From Methanothrix sp. (GTDB lineage Archaea; Halobacteriota; Methanosarcinia; Methanotrichales; Methanotrichaceae), in NCBI GenBank assembly GCA_028679775.1, contig JAJRAX010000154.1, positions 1 to 20,547 on the forward strand: DNA of 20,547 nucleotides. Direction: 5' to 3'. Positions 7,729 through 15,012 of the stretch are shown here, piece by piece. Below the pieces are notes generated by a model that saw nothing but the letters and a program-made list of their open reading frames with translations, did not search any database and was not told where the DNA came from. A program made the position numbers and the translations under genes. How positions within the stretch are numbered: position 1 is the stretch's first letter; every line of letters starts with the position of its first letter.

Positions 7729-9582
7729 TCAATAGGTTGCCTCGATGCTCCATCCGTTCAGCTTGCCTACCTCCCTTCTTGCCAGATCCCTGATCGTGAG
7801 CGTCCATCTTCCCTTTAACGATTGGCCAAGCAAAGCGGCAAGTGAGGCCTTTGATTGAGAATCGTAGCTATTTTGCAGGTTTTTTTTCCCAATGCCGGTG
7901 CGATTGTGCAGAACTGCCTTTTTTCCGCTCGGAGAGATGAGATCCACCCTCAGGTTAGAGATATTTTCGTGGGTTATGTCCACATCTACCACCAGCCTCT
8001 TTGCCTTGCCCACCTGGTCTATGGAAATGAAGTCTTCGATCCCCTTAGAATTGCTGTCAGGAATGTCCTGTCCTGAGCGCGACGATGTTCGGAACGCATG
8101 GTCTGCCACCCCCCTGCCGATCACAAAGGTAATGACCCGACCAGGCTCTCCAATATTTGATATCATCAGCCCTGAGTCCGAGCCGTCCCACAAGACCGAG
8201 GTGGGCCTGGTATCATGGCTGAGAGCGATGGCTTGCACCCGCTGGTAGAGATCCGTCTCGTCCCCCAGGCTGCGATTGGTCTCCAGGTCCAGGCTGCCGT
8301 CTGCCTGAAGGAGACCGCACTGGTAATGCCTGCTGGCCGTTCCCCCTTGCCACTCATTTGAGCCCAATGAATCGCAGTGATAGACGGCCAGGCCGCTTGC
8401 TGGAATGGAGGCATCCAGGTCAACTCCAAAGCGGTTCTCTATCAGGAAGTACTCATTGATCTTATCCGTCTCGTAGATCATGACGGTTCCATAATCCCCA
8501 TGAACAGCTTGATACTCTCCGGGTTGGTTGAGGCGAACGACTCGGTCGCACCATCCCACGAGGTTTCTCAAGAACGCACACACAGGAGCAGGAGTCCGCC
8601 CTTCATCGTTGTGGTTTCCGGCGCTCATCAGACAGAATGCTCCAAGCCCCGCGCTCTTCTCGAAGTCGCCATCTCGATTGCCGTAGTCGTACAGATCAGG
8701 CCATCGGCAGAGCATATGCCCGCTCTCGTGGCAGAAGGTTCCGATGGAGAGGTCTTCTTTGCTTTTTCCCATGCTTGACAGAATATAAAAATAGGTCTTG
8801 ATGCCATTGTAATTGAGTTCCAGAAAATTATTGTGTGGCCACAACATTCCCTGATATTGGGTCTGGCCCGAGTAAAGAAAGCTCATGGCATCGACTACAC
8901 CCGCGCCCTGTGAGTCGAATTCCCCTAAATCGAGGCCGTCCTTTACTGCCAGGTCGAGAGCCTCTTTGACCAGAAGGTTCTCTGTGTAATACTGCCGATT
9001 GCGGTTTAAGGTTACCGGCCCCACTACCTTGTTGGAGTAGTCCAGTTTGCCGCGAGACATCAGCCGAAAGTACTCCCTGACTGAACAAAAGTTTCCGTCC
9101 TCATGATAATCGAGGCCATTGAGAAAGCGATCAACATCCTCCCTCGTAGCACCGCTCGCTACGTCCTTGAACTGGACAAGCACTGCCAGACCTCGAATTT
9201 CGCCTTCAGAGACCCTCCGGCCATCTAAAAGCCCTTTCACAGATCCGAAGGTCCTGAGATTGAGGCTCGGTTTGAAGGCTGAGGCAGGAGGGTTCATCAT
9301 GGAATATCTCGCCTCAAACTTGCGGTTTCTGACATCTTCGGATTCTTTGAAGTGCCGGGCGACTCCATTCGGAGGACTTTGGGATAAGGCCACGCCGCTG
9401 GAGATGAACTCGCCTGAGATCAGTTGAGCATAGCAGTAAAGCCCTTGGTCCTGGTCATATACCACGGTGTAGCCCGACATGCTCTCGTATCGGGAATAGA
9501 ACTCATCGCCGTAGACTCTGAGCTGCACCTCAGGGCCTTTATCCTGAGAGAATTTTAAAAACTCCCCAAATATCGAACTCAT
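7729..9582 (-). CDS. M6-family metalloprotease with C-terminal proprotein-convertase P domain, no signal peptide
   Basis: A 617-residue zinc metalloprotease related to immune inhibitor A (peptidase family M6). The zinc site is HESGH (residues 285-289) followed by D296, the metzincin-like third-ligand region, and a Met-turn segment CLMSAGNHN (317-325). The N-terminal segment (VQLRVYGDEFYSRYESMSGYTVVYD, 19-43) is typical for M6 family members, so the protein looks full length. Residues about 515-617 form a P domain (RLVVDVDITHENISNLRVDLISPSG ... GRWTLTIRDL), usual in secreted proteases. No signal peptide or membrane segment is visible: the protein starts MSSIFGEFLKFSQDKG from an ATG with a GGTCTGAT ribosome-binding-like site. 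It may stay in the cytoplasm or leave by an unknown route. A strong TATA box lies at 9651-9662. Substrates are unknown. Confidence 0.88.
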   Translation of the reverse strand: MSSIFGEFLKFSQDKGPEVQLRVYGDEFYSRYESMSGYTVVYDQDQGLYCYAQLISGEFISSGVALSQSPPNGVARHFKESEDVRNRKFEARYSMMNPPASAFKPSLNLRTFGSVKGLLDGRRVSEGEIRGLAVLVQFKDVASGATREDVDRFLNGLDYHEDGNFCSVREYFRLMSRGKLDYSNKVVGPVTLNRNRQYYTENLLVKEALDLAVKDGLDLGEFDSQGAGVVDAMSFLYSGQTQYQGMLWPHNNFLELNYNGIKTYFYILSSMGKSKEDLSIGTFCHESGHMLCRWPDLYDYGNRDGDFEKSAGLGAFCLMSAGNHNDEGRTPAPVCAFLRNLVGWCDRVVRLNQPGEYQAVHGDYGTVMIYETDKINEYFLIENRFGVDLDASIPASGLAVYHCDSLGSNEWQGGTASRHYQCGLLQADGSLDLETNRSLGDETDLYQRVQAIALSHDTRPTSVLWDGSDSGLMISNIGEPGRVITFVIGRGVADHAFRTSSRSGQDIPDSNSKGIEDFISIDQVGKAKRLVVDVDITHENISNLRVDLISPSGKKAVLHNRTGIGKKNLQNSYDSQSKASLAALLGQSLKGRWTLTIRDLARREVGKLNGWSIEATY

Positions 9583-9649
9583 GACATATCAGACCAAAGA
9601 TCAATTTCTACCACAACGCGATGCTATGGCCCAAGTTATTCTCCGCTAA

Positions 9650-9663
9650 CTATATATATATTT
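9650..9663 (-). promoter_or_regulatory. TATA box of the M6 protease gene
   Basis: The minus strand reads GGTGAAATATATATATAG, a purine-rich BRE-like element followed by a long TATA box. Initiation about 25 bases downstream would leave a leader of roughly 40-45 bases before the ATG at 9582. The rest of the gap between thiC and this gene (9583-9750) shows nothing else I can name. Confidence 0.55.
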
Positions 9664-9750
9664 CACCGAAGACGCAAAGCTGCTGAGCGTGTACTGCTAA
9701 AACGGTAGAAGGTAAAATGGCGGACGGGGAGAAGAACGCGCGTCAAAAGG

Positions 9751-11031
9751 CTATTTCTTGCACACACCCTTCTCCATGGCCTCTTTTGCCAGACGGATGG
9801 CGCACAGCTCTGAACACATGGTGCAAGTGTCCGTCTCCACACCTCTCCTGTGACGAATTTGCTTTGCTCTTGCCGGATTTATGGCAGCCTGAAACTGCCC
9901 CTCCCAGTCCAGGTCAGCCCTGGCACGTGCCATCTTCAAATCCCAGGATCGGGCCCTATCACTCACACCAGGTCGGGTGAGGTCTGCAGCGTGGGCGGCT
10001 ATGCGTGTGACGTAGGTGCCCTCAATCACATCCTCTTTGGTGGGCAGGTCCAGGTGCTCGGAGGGCGTTGTGGCGCAGAGGAAGTCTGCTCCTGCCATGC
10101 CGGCAATCACTCCACCCATGGCAGCGGTAATGTGGTCGTATCCAGGGGCAATGTCTGTCACAAGCGGCCCCAGAAGATAGAGAGGAGCCCCGTCTGTCAG
10201 GTACTTCATGGCCTTGACGCTGGTCTTTATCTCGTTTGCGGGCACATGTCCCGGTCCCTCGACCATTGCCTGAACTCCTGCGGCACGGGCCCTCTTGACC
10301 AACTCGCCAAGCATTATGAACTCCATGTACTTGGCCCGGTCTGAGGCATCCTCGATGCAACCAGGCCGCAGTCCGTCGCCTAGAGATAGAGTCAGATCAT
10401 GCTCCTTGGCAATCTCCAGAAGGTAATCATACTCTGAGTAGTAGGGGTTGTCCTCGCCAGTCTCGCTGATATACTTCATCGTCAGAGAGCCCCCGCGGCT
10501 GACCACGCCCATTATCCGCGGATCGTTTCCCAGCCTCTCCAGAGTGTTCTTGTTCACGCCCACATGGACTGTCACGAAGTCCACTCCGTCTTTGGCATGT
10601 TTTTCCAGGGCATTGAATAGCCCCTGGCTGGTCAACTCCTTCCTGACGGCTGCATTGTAAATGGGGACTGACCCCACTGGAACCCTTACAGCCTCCAGGA
10701 TCTTACGGCGCATGCAATCCAGGTCTCCGCCGGTTGACAGATCCATCACCGCATCCGCTCCGGCTGCTACTGCCGCGAGAGCCTTTTCCACCTCATCATC
10801 TGGAGAGTTAAGGTTCTGCGATGTGCCCACATTTACGTTCACCTTGGTGGACAGCATCTCACCTATCCCGGTAGCTGTATTTCGGCCCTCTCGACGGATA
10901 TTTCTCGGCAGCACTGCCCGTCCTGTCGCCACCAGACGGGCCAGACTCGCCGGTTCTATTCCCTCGTGCCTGGCCACGGCCTCAATCTCAGGGGACACGC
11001 GCCCATTTCTTGCCTCTTCTATCAGCGTCAT
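9751..11031 (-). CDS. thiC: Phosphomethylpyrimidine synthase ThiC
   Basis: ThiC is a radical-SAM enzyme that converts aminoimidazole ribotide to hydroxymethylpyrimidine phosphate for thiamine synthesis. The 426-residue protein has the short archaeal/clostridial layout. Recognisable family segments are [45 protein letters not shown] and [12 protein letters not shown], the last holding a zinc-binding His. The cluster-binding cysteines are at the extreme C-terminus: C403, C406 and C410, spaced C-x2-C-x3-C. I chose ATG 11031, giving MTLIEEAR, a common ThiC start; the frame also has TTG 11040 directly after a TAG. The gene is divergent from a metallo-hydrolase, with only 54 bases between the two start codons, which leaves no room for a TPP riboswitch. 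No other thiamine gene is in the window. Confidence 0.95.
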   Translation of the reverse strand: MTLIEEARNGRVSPEIEAVARHEGIEPASLARLVATGRAVLPRNIRREGRNTATGIGEMLSTKVNVNVGTSQNLNSPDDEVEKALAAVAAGADAVMDLSTGGDLDCMRRKILEAVRVPVGSVPIYNAAVRKELTSQGLFNALEKHAKDGVDFVTVHVGVNKNTLERLGNDPRIMGVVSRGGSLTMKYISETGEDNPYYSEYDYLLEIAKEHDLTLSLGDGLRPGCIEDASDRAKYMEFIMLGELVKRARAAGVQAMVEGPGHVPANEIKTSVKAMKYLTDGAPLYLLGPLVTDIAPGYDHITAAMGGVIAGMAGADFLCATTPSEHLDLPTKEDVIEGTYVTRIAAHAADLTRPGVSDRARSWDLKMARARADLDWEGQFQAAINPARAKQIRHRRGVETDTCTMCSELCAIRLAKEAMEKGVCKK

Positions 11032-11041
11032 CGATACCAAC

Positions 11042-11050
11042 TAATATATT
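11042..11050 (+). promoter_or_regulatory. TATA box between thiC and the metallo-hydrolase gene
   Basis: TAATATATT lies about 40 bases before ATG 11086, so transcription starting 25 bases downstream would give a leader of about 13 bases containing GGTG. The core AATATATT is a perfect palindrome and could be read both ways. For thiC, however, it is only 11-19 bases from the start codon, too close for a normal archaeal promoter unless TTG 11040 is unused and a more internal start is real. Confidence 0.45.
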
Positions 11051-11085
11051 GTAAGAGCTGCTTTCGTCTCGCTGGTGTTTATCTC

Positions 11086-11724
11086 ATGGTCGAAGTGCAT
11101 AAGGTTAGCGGTGCAGCCTTTGATGGCAATGTCTACTTGGTCCTAGACAAAAAACCAATTTTGGTAGACGCTGGCATGATGGCAGGACCCACCCTAAAGA
11201 ACATCAAGAAATATATCGATCCAGCCAAGATCGAGATGATAGTCCTCACTCACTGCCACCACGACCACTCAGGGGCAGCGCCGGCACTCAAAGAGGCCAC
11301 GGGAGCACGTCTCTTATTGAGCGAGAAAGAGGTGGGAGCTGTAGGCGATGAACTGGCGTCGGTATCCTACCTATTCGGCCAGCAGGCTGCTGTGTATGAG
11401 GTGGATGAGACGCTAAAGGAAGGCACGGTCCTGGATATTGGAGACTGGAAGCTTGAGGTCCTGGAGACGCCAGGGCACTCTCAGGGAAGCCTCTGCCTCT
11501 ACGAGAGACAAGAGAAGGTGCTCTTCTCAGGAGACACGGTCTTTCCGGATGGAAACATCGGCAGAACTGACATGTACGGTGGCAGCACTCCTGAACTTGT
11601 CGAGTCCATAACAAGACTCACAGGACTGGATGTAAAGACCATGTATCCGGGGCACATGGAGACCACAAGCCGCGACGTCAACCGCCAGATTCAGATGAGC
11701 CTTAGATTCGCCAAGAGCGTGTAA
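11086..11724 (+). CDS. Metallo-beta-lactamase-fold hydrolase (glyoxalase II-like)
   Basis: A 212-residue cytoplasmic hydrolase. The zinc motif H-x-H-x-D-H is at H56, H58, D60 and H61 (LTHCHHDHSG). Further metal ligands lie in ETPGHSQGS, FSGDTVF and MYPGHMETT, in the order expected for the glyoxalase II-like group. Such enzymes cleave thioesters or other esters; which substrate is used cannot be told from sequence. The ATG at 11086 is chosen because it gives the family-like start MVEVHKVSG and has GGTG 9 bases upstream; a longer frame from 10966 would run into thiC on the other strand. The gene is the last ordinary chromosomal gene before the AT-rich island on its right. Confidence 0.88.
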   Translation: MVEVHKVSGAAFDGNVYLVLDKKPILVDAGMMAGPTLKNIKKYIDPAKIEMIVLTHCHHDHSGAAPALKEATGARLLLSEKEVGAVGDELASVSYLFGQQAAVYEVDETLKEGTVLDIGDWKLEVLETPGHSQGSLCLYERQEKVLFSGDTVFPDGNIGRTDMYGGSTPELVESITRLTGLDVKTMYPGHMETTSRDVNRQIQMSLRFAKSV

Positions 11725-11754
11725 GAATTACCGGGATTCTCCTTGTTATTTGCG

Positions 11755-11798
11755 GTTCTATGTTTTTTTCCGCAATATCGTTGAAAATAACATAGAAC
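11755..11798. repeat. Long hairpin with T-run: probable terminator or edge element of the island
   Basis: GTTCTATGTTTTTTTC (11755-11770) pairs with GAAAATAACATAGAAC (11783-11798) at 15 of 16 positions, with a 12-base loop. The left arm carries seven T, so it could end the metallo-hydrolase message on the plus strand. Such a long, near-perfect stem is unusual for archaeal terminators and could also be the end of a small mobile element. A second, weaker inverted repeat (GGTAGT at 11846-11851 and ACTACC at 11866-11871) follows. The remaining sequence from 11725 to 12020 has no gene I can support. Confidence 0.6.
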
Positions 11799-12020
11799 TA
11801 CTTCGTTATCGACGGTAATATGGGGTCCGTTGAGAAAAGGATTTAGGTAGTATTGAAGATGTGACACTACCAAGCAAAAAGTGAGCTGGTCGGTGCGGGC
11901 GTCATGCATGGCTTCGTTGGGATGGGATACCTGCTTAGAGACTGGAAGGGTCTGTCACCTAGCTATCGTCTGTATGTGGCGACCGTGTAGAGACAGCCTG
12001 CAGGAGGATTAAGAGGTCCT

Positions 12021-12143
12021 ATGCGAAAGTACATGATACAAAAAGTAACAAATCCGCAATCACTTTGGGCAAGCATTCGGCAGATAGTCATCGAAACATA
12101 TTTCAAGCAGATCAATCACAAAATGATGAAGAGGATAACATGA
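12021..12143 (+). CDS. Small basic 40-residue ORF overlapping the start of the HNH gene
   Basis: An ATG at 12021 is preceded by GGAGGATTAAGAGGTCCT, with two purine-rich ribosome-binding-like sites. The frame encodes 40 residues (starts MRKYMIQKVTNPQSLWASIR, ends KMMKRIT). Its TGA (12141-12143) overlaps the ATG of the HNH gene (12140-12142) as ATGA, the same arrangement that links the next two genes. The peptide has nine Lys/Arg, one His and only one acidic residue, with a central amphipathic stretch (SIRQIVIETYFKQI). I recognise no family. It may be a coupled leader ORF, a small component of the system, or chance; the ribosome-binding site and exact overlap argue for translation. Confidence 0.45.
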   Translation: MRKYMIQKVTNPQSLWASIRQIVIETYFKQINHKMMKRIT

Positions 12144-12892
12144 GCCGCAGCTACAGCAGAAAGGATATTGAGCTTCTATGGGGCCTAGCTGCTGCACGCT
12201 GTTCTTACCCAAATTGCCGCATTGAGTGTGTGGTCCCAGGGAATGATTTGGACAAAACCGCGATGATTGGCAAAATAGCTCACATAGTTGCTCATAGCGA
12301 AAACGGACCTCGCGGGGACCCAAGTTATCCTAATGAATCCATAAACTCATATGATAATTTAATATTGCTTTGTTCAAACCACCATGATATGGTTGATGCA
12401 CAATTTAATACTTTTACCGTGCATGATCTTCGCCAATGGAAAACCGATCACGAAACATGGGTCCGCACGAAATTGACCAACGAGATGCCATTCGTGGGCT
12501 TTGCTGAATTAGAGATAGTATCGAAAGCTATTCTTTCAAGGCCCTCAGAACCCAGCGTAGCTTTTAGGCTTACTGACCCGAAACAAAAGATGATACGAAA
12601 TCATCTTACGGACAAGATTCTTCACTACGTCCAAATCGGCTCATCTAAAGCAAAAGAAGTAGAGATGTTTGTCCAAAATATGTCAATGCTCGACCCTAAA
12701 TTTCCGGAACGCCTGATAGCTGGGTTTGCCGCGAAATATTCGGATCTTCGCGAAGAAGGATTAGATGGTGATGCATTGTTCGAAACACTTCACGGATTTT
12801 CTAGTGGTGGTAGCCATGAATTCTTGAAGCAGGCTGCTGGATTGGCTATCCTTATCTATCTTTTCGAGAAATGTGAGGTGTTCGAACCATGA
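12140..12892 (+). CDS. ABC-3C system effector: HNH nuclease fused to ABC-3C C-terminal domain
   Basis: A 250-residue protein in two parts. Residues 1-110 are an HNH-type nuclease with a zinc-binding C21-x4-C26 pair, IAHIVAH (H48, H52), GPRGDPSYP and NLILLCSNHHDMVD (N73, C78, H81, H82). Residues about 150-250 resemble the ABC-three-component C-terminal domain that ties effectors to the ATPase (ending AAGLAILIYLFEKCEVFE). From published comparative analysis of ABC-3C systems, this protein is expected to cut DNA when the ATPase senses invasion or abnormal nucleic acid; that role is inferred. I chose ATG 12140: it has GAGGAT upstream and gives MSRSYSRKDIELLWG, the usual start of such proteins. 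An in-frame extension to 12065 exists but looks unlike coding sequence. The TGA overlaps the next start by four bases. Confidence 0.85.
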   Translation: MSRSYSRKDIELLWGLAAARCSYPNCRIECVVPGNDLDKTAMIGKIAHIVAHSENGPRGDPSYPNESINSYDNLILLCSNHHDMVDAQFNTFTVHDLRQWKTDHETWVRTKLTNEMPFVGFAELEIVSKAILSRPSEPSVAFRLTDPKQKMIRNHLTDKILHYVQIGSSKAKEVEMFVQNMSMLDPKFPERLIAGFAAKYSDLREEGLDGDALFETLHGFSSGGSHEFLKQAAGLAILIYLFEKCEVFEP

Positions 12893-13125
12893 TACTTCCT
12901 ACAAAACACATTTCTCCTAGAAATTCGCTCATTGGAGTCGGTGCTATCATTCTTAGGCATCTTCAAGGAGCGCAGACTATTACACGTCTCTGGGGGTCTG
13001 TATCTGACTGCCCAGAGATCGTAACCTTCGAACGATTTGTCCTAGCACTTGACCTCTTATACGCAATCGGTGCTGTCGAGATGAGAGAGGGGCTGCTACA
13101 AAAAACCGGACTAAATGCAAAGTAA
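12889..13125 (+). CDS. ABC-3C system middle component (MC6-like)
   Basis: A 78-residue protein whose beginning (MILPTKHISPRNSLIGVGAI) and later FERFVLALDLLYAIGAVEMR match the pattern I know for the short middle components of ABC-three-component systems, probably the MC6 type. These are compact winged-helix-like proteins thought to bridge the ATPase and the effector. Its ATG overlaps the stop of the HNH gene (ATGA), so the two are translationally coupled, and the ATPase gene begins 14 bases downstream. It is too short for catalytic domains. Identification depends largely on the conserved order with its neighbours, which strengthens it. Confidence 0.82.
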   Translation: MILPTKHISPRNSLIGVGAIILRHLQGAQTITRLWGSVSDCPEIVTFERFVLALDLLYAIGAVEMREGLLQKTGLNAK

Positions 13126-13139
13126 CAGAGGATTAGACT

Positions 13140-14888
13140 ATGATAACTGCGGTGCGATCTAACAAAGCATCCTTTAAGGAGGTCAGCCTCACACCAGGAT
13201 TCAACGTCGTGATAGCGGATCGCACGAAGGATTCAAAAGAAAAAGATACCCGCAATGGACTTGGTAAATCGACCCTTATCGAGATCATTCAGTTCTGTCT
13301 TGGAAGCGATGCCAAAAAGTCTGGTCTAATAAAAAAACCACTTGCGAGCTGGAGCTTTACGCTCGATCTTCAAATTCAGGACGAACCGTTCTCATTCACG
13401 AGAAGTATTGATATGCCCAATAGAGTGTTGATCGAGGGTGATGTATCTGCATGGCCAATCAAGCCGCTCAAGAACAGGAAGACAAAGTCTCTCGATATGA
13501 CAGTTCGCGATTTCAATGAAGTCTTAGGCTATTTAATGTTTGGATTCAGATCTCATGAAGAGGTAGCAACCCATAAACCAGGATTTAGGGGGCTAATATC
13601 ATATTTTATAAGAAGGGGGCGTGATGCTTACTCTACACCTTTCGAATATTATCGGAAGCAAGCAGAAGTAGATAAGCAAGTATTGAATGCCTTCTTGCTC
13701 GGGCTTGAATGGAGATATGCGAGTGAATGGCAAGATCTCAGAGACAAGGAGAAGCTGTTGACCAATCTCAAGAGAACTGCTAATAGTGGGCTTTTTAGAG
13801 ATATTCTTGGTTCTATGGGTGAACTCAAAGCTAAGCGAGTAAGACTTGAGGCTAGTTTACGCCGAGAGGAGGAACAACTCAGAAGTTTTCACGTTCATCC
13901 CCAATACCAAGAGATAGAAAATCGTTGCAATGAGCTTACTAGTGAGATACATAGGATAGAAAACGAGAATGTAACAGATGCTAATTTATTAGGATATTAT
14001 AATCAAAGCATACAGCAAGAACATCCGCCGAGCTCGGAAGACATTTTAATGCTTTACGAGCAGGCTAAGGTGGCCCTTCCCGACATGGTCAAGAAAAGGT
14101 TCGAAAAAGTACAGGAATTCCACCAAAAGCTCATCGAGAATAGACGTAGATTCCTCGAATCCGAGATAGACCGCATAGAACAAGTCATTCGATCACGGAG
14201 GGAAGTAATTAAAAATAAAAGTGATGAACGAGCGGGATTAATGGAAATTCTGAAGACACATGGAGCTCTTGAAGAATATATGCATCTTCAGAAACTTCAC
14301 TATGAGACCGTCTCACAGCTTAAGGAAATTGAACAAAGAATAAGAGATCTCAAAAAGATTGAGCAAGAAACAAGCGAATTAGCTATCGAACAAGTATTGC
14401 TTTTACAGCGAGCAAGAAACGATCTGGAGCAGAGGAAGGCTCAAACAAACAGTGCCATTGATCTTTTTAATACCAACTCAGAAGCCCTCTACGAAGCACC
14501 TGGGAATCTCGTTATCAACATTCGACCTCCTACAGGGTACCAATTTAATGTGGAGATTGAACGGTCTGGCAGCCAGGGCGTAGGCAGTATGAAGATATTT
14601 TGTTATGACATTATGCTTGCTCAATTATGGGCAGACAAACCGAGATCGCCAGGTTTCCTTGTTCATGATAGCACAATTTTTGACGGTGTAGATGAGCGAC
14701 AAAGGGCTTTAGCTCTGCAACTGGCAGAAAGAGAATCACGGGAACGCGGCTTCCAATACCTTTGCACCCTGAATTCAGATATGATCCCGTGGCATCAGTT
14801 CTCTTCTGGATTCGACTTGAATAGATTCGTCAGACTCAGACTAACCGATGCTACGGATCATGGCGGTCTGCTTAGCATCAGGTTCTGA
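13140..14888 (+). CDS. ABC-3C system ATPase, DUF2326/SMC-Rad50-like
   Basis: A 582-residue SMC/Rad50-type ATPase. The N-terminal lobe has MITAVRSNKASFKEVSLTPG and the Walker A loop NGLGKST (39-45). Residues about 205-445 are a long coiled coil with a central break near the ENVTDANLLGYY segment. The C-terminal lobe has the signature-like segment QGVGSMKIFCYDI and FLVHDSTIFDGVD, where the Walker B position carries D510-S511 rather than Asp-Glu. That substitution is what I remember for the DUF2326 group, which points to an altered ATP cycle. By analogy with related proteins it should sense or load on nucleic acid and control the HNH effector through the middle component. The ATG is preceded by GAGGAT. 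Codon use is AT-richer than in the flanking genes, consistent with acquisition by transfer. Confidence 0.87.
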   Translation: MITAVRSNKASFKEVSLTPGFNVVIADRTKDSKEKDTRNGLGKSTLIEIIQFCLGSDAKKSGLIKKPLASWSFTLDLQIQDEPFSFTRSIDMPNRVLIEGDVSAWPIKPLKNRKTKSLDMTVRDFNEVLGYLMFGFRSHEEVATHKPGFRGLISYFIRRGRDAYSTPFEYYRKQAEVDKQVLNAFLLGLEWRYASEWQDLRDKEKLLTNLKRTANSGLFRDILGSMGELKAKRVRLEASLRREEEQLRSFHVHPQYQEIENRCNELTSEIHRIENENVTDANLLGYYNQSIQQEHPPSSEDILMLYEQAKVALPDMVKKRFEKVQEFHQKLIENRRRFLESEIDRIEQVIRSRREVIKNKSDERAGLMEILKTHGALEEYMHLQKLHYETVSQLKEIEQRIRDLKKIEQETSELAIEQVLLLQRARNDLEQRKAQTNSAIDLFNTNSEALYEAPGNLVINIRPPTGYQFNVEIERSGSQGVGSMKIFCYDIMLAQLWADKPRSPGFLVHDSTIFDGVDERQRALALQLAERESRERGFQYLCTLNSDMIPWHQFSSGFDLNRFVRLRLTDATDHGGLLSIRF

Positions 14889-14895
14889 ATGCCTT

Positions 14896-14988
14896 CGACG
14901 ATACGATCCCGTCGCAGCTTCACACGAAAACCCTTTAATAGAAGCCGAAATAAGGCGCGGCCCGGGCCAGCGCTAGACCTAGGCCCCG
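14896..14988. other. Right flank of the island: small hairpin and GC-rich palindromic patch
   Basis: Just after the ATPase stop, CGACG (14896-14900) and CGTCG (14910-14914) can form a short hairpin. Further on, 14953-14988 is strikingly GC-rich. It contains the perfect 10-base palindrome GGCCCGGGCC (14959-14968), AGCGCT right after it, and GGGCC/GGCCC arms 13 bases apart. No coding frame or known RNA gene is evident. It may be a structured boundary element or a small RNA; I cannot decide. Confidence 0.35.
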
Positions 14989-15012
14989 ATGCAAAGAGCG
15001 TCCTCTGAGGTA

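Noticed and set aside
8377..8778. Plus-strand open frame inside the M6 protease gene, with similar ones in thiC, rtcB and the kinase
   Set aside because: These are mirror frames of strongly coding genes; they show no domain, ribosome-binding site or promoter.
11032..11085. TPP riboswitch upstream of thiC
   Set aside because: The gap between the divergent start codons is only 54 bases, too short for the element, and no conserved core motif is visible.
11872..11989. Open frame encoding about 40 residues (includes VGMGYLLRDWKGLSPSYR) left of the small basic ORF
   Set aside because: Stops bound it closely, other frames here are open too, and no ribosome-binding site or family is recognisable. 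It could be debris of an older gene but cannot be supported.
12065..12139. N-terminal extension of the HNH protein from ATG 12065
   Set aside because: The added residues are unlike the family, there is no good ribosome-binding site, and the same bases are used by a short ORF with a strong site. ATG 12140 has GAGGAT upstream and gives a family-like start.
11713..15001. Eight-base direct repeat AAGAGCGT at 11713-11720 and 14994-15001, as a target-site duplication around the island
   Set aside because: An eight-base match between two flanks of this size is quite likely by chance, and the left copy lies inside the metallo-hydrolase coding sequence. No inverted repeats or transposase support it.
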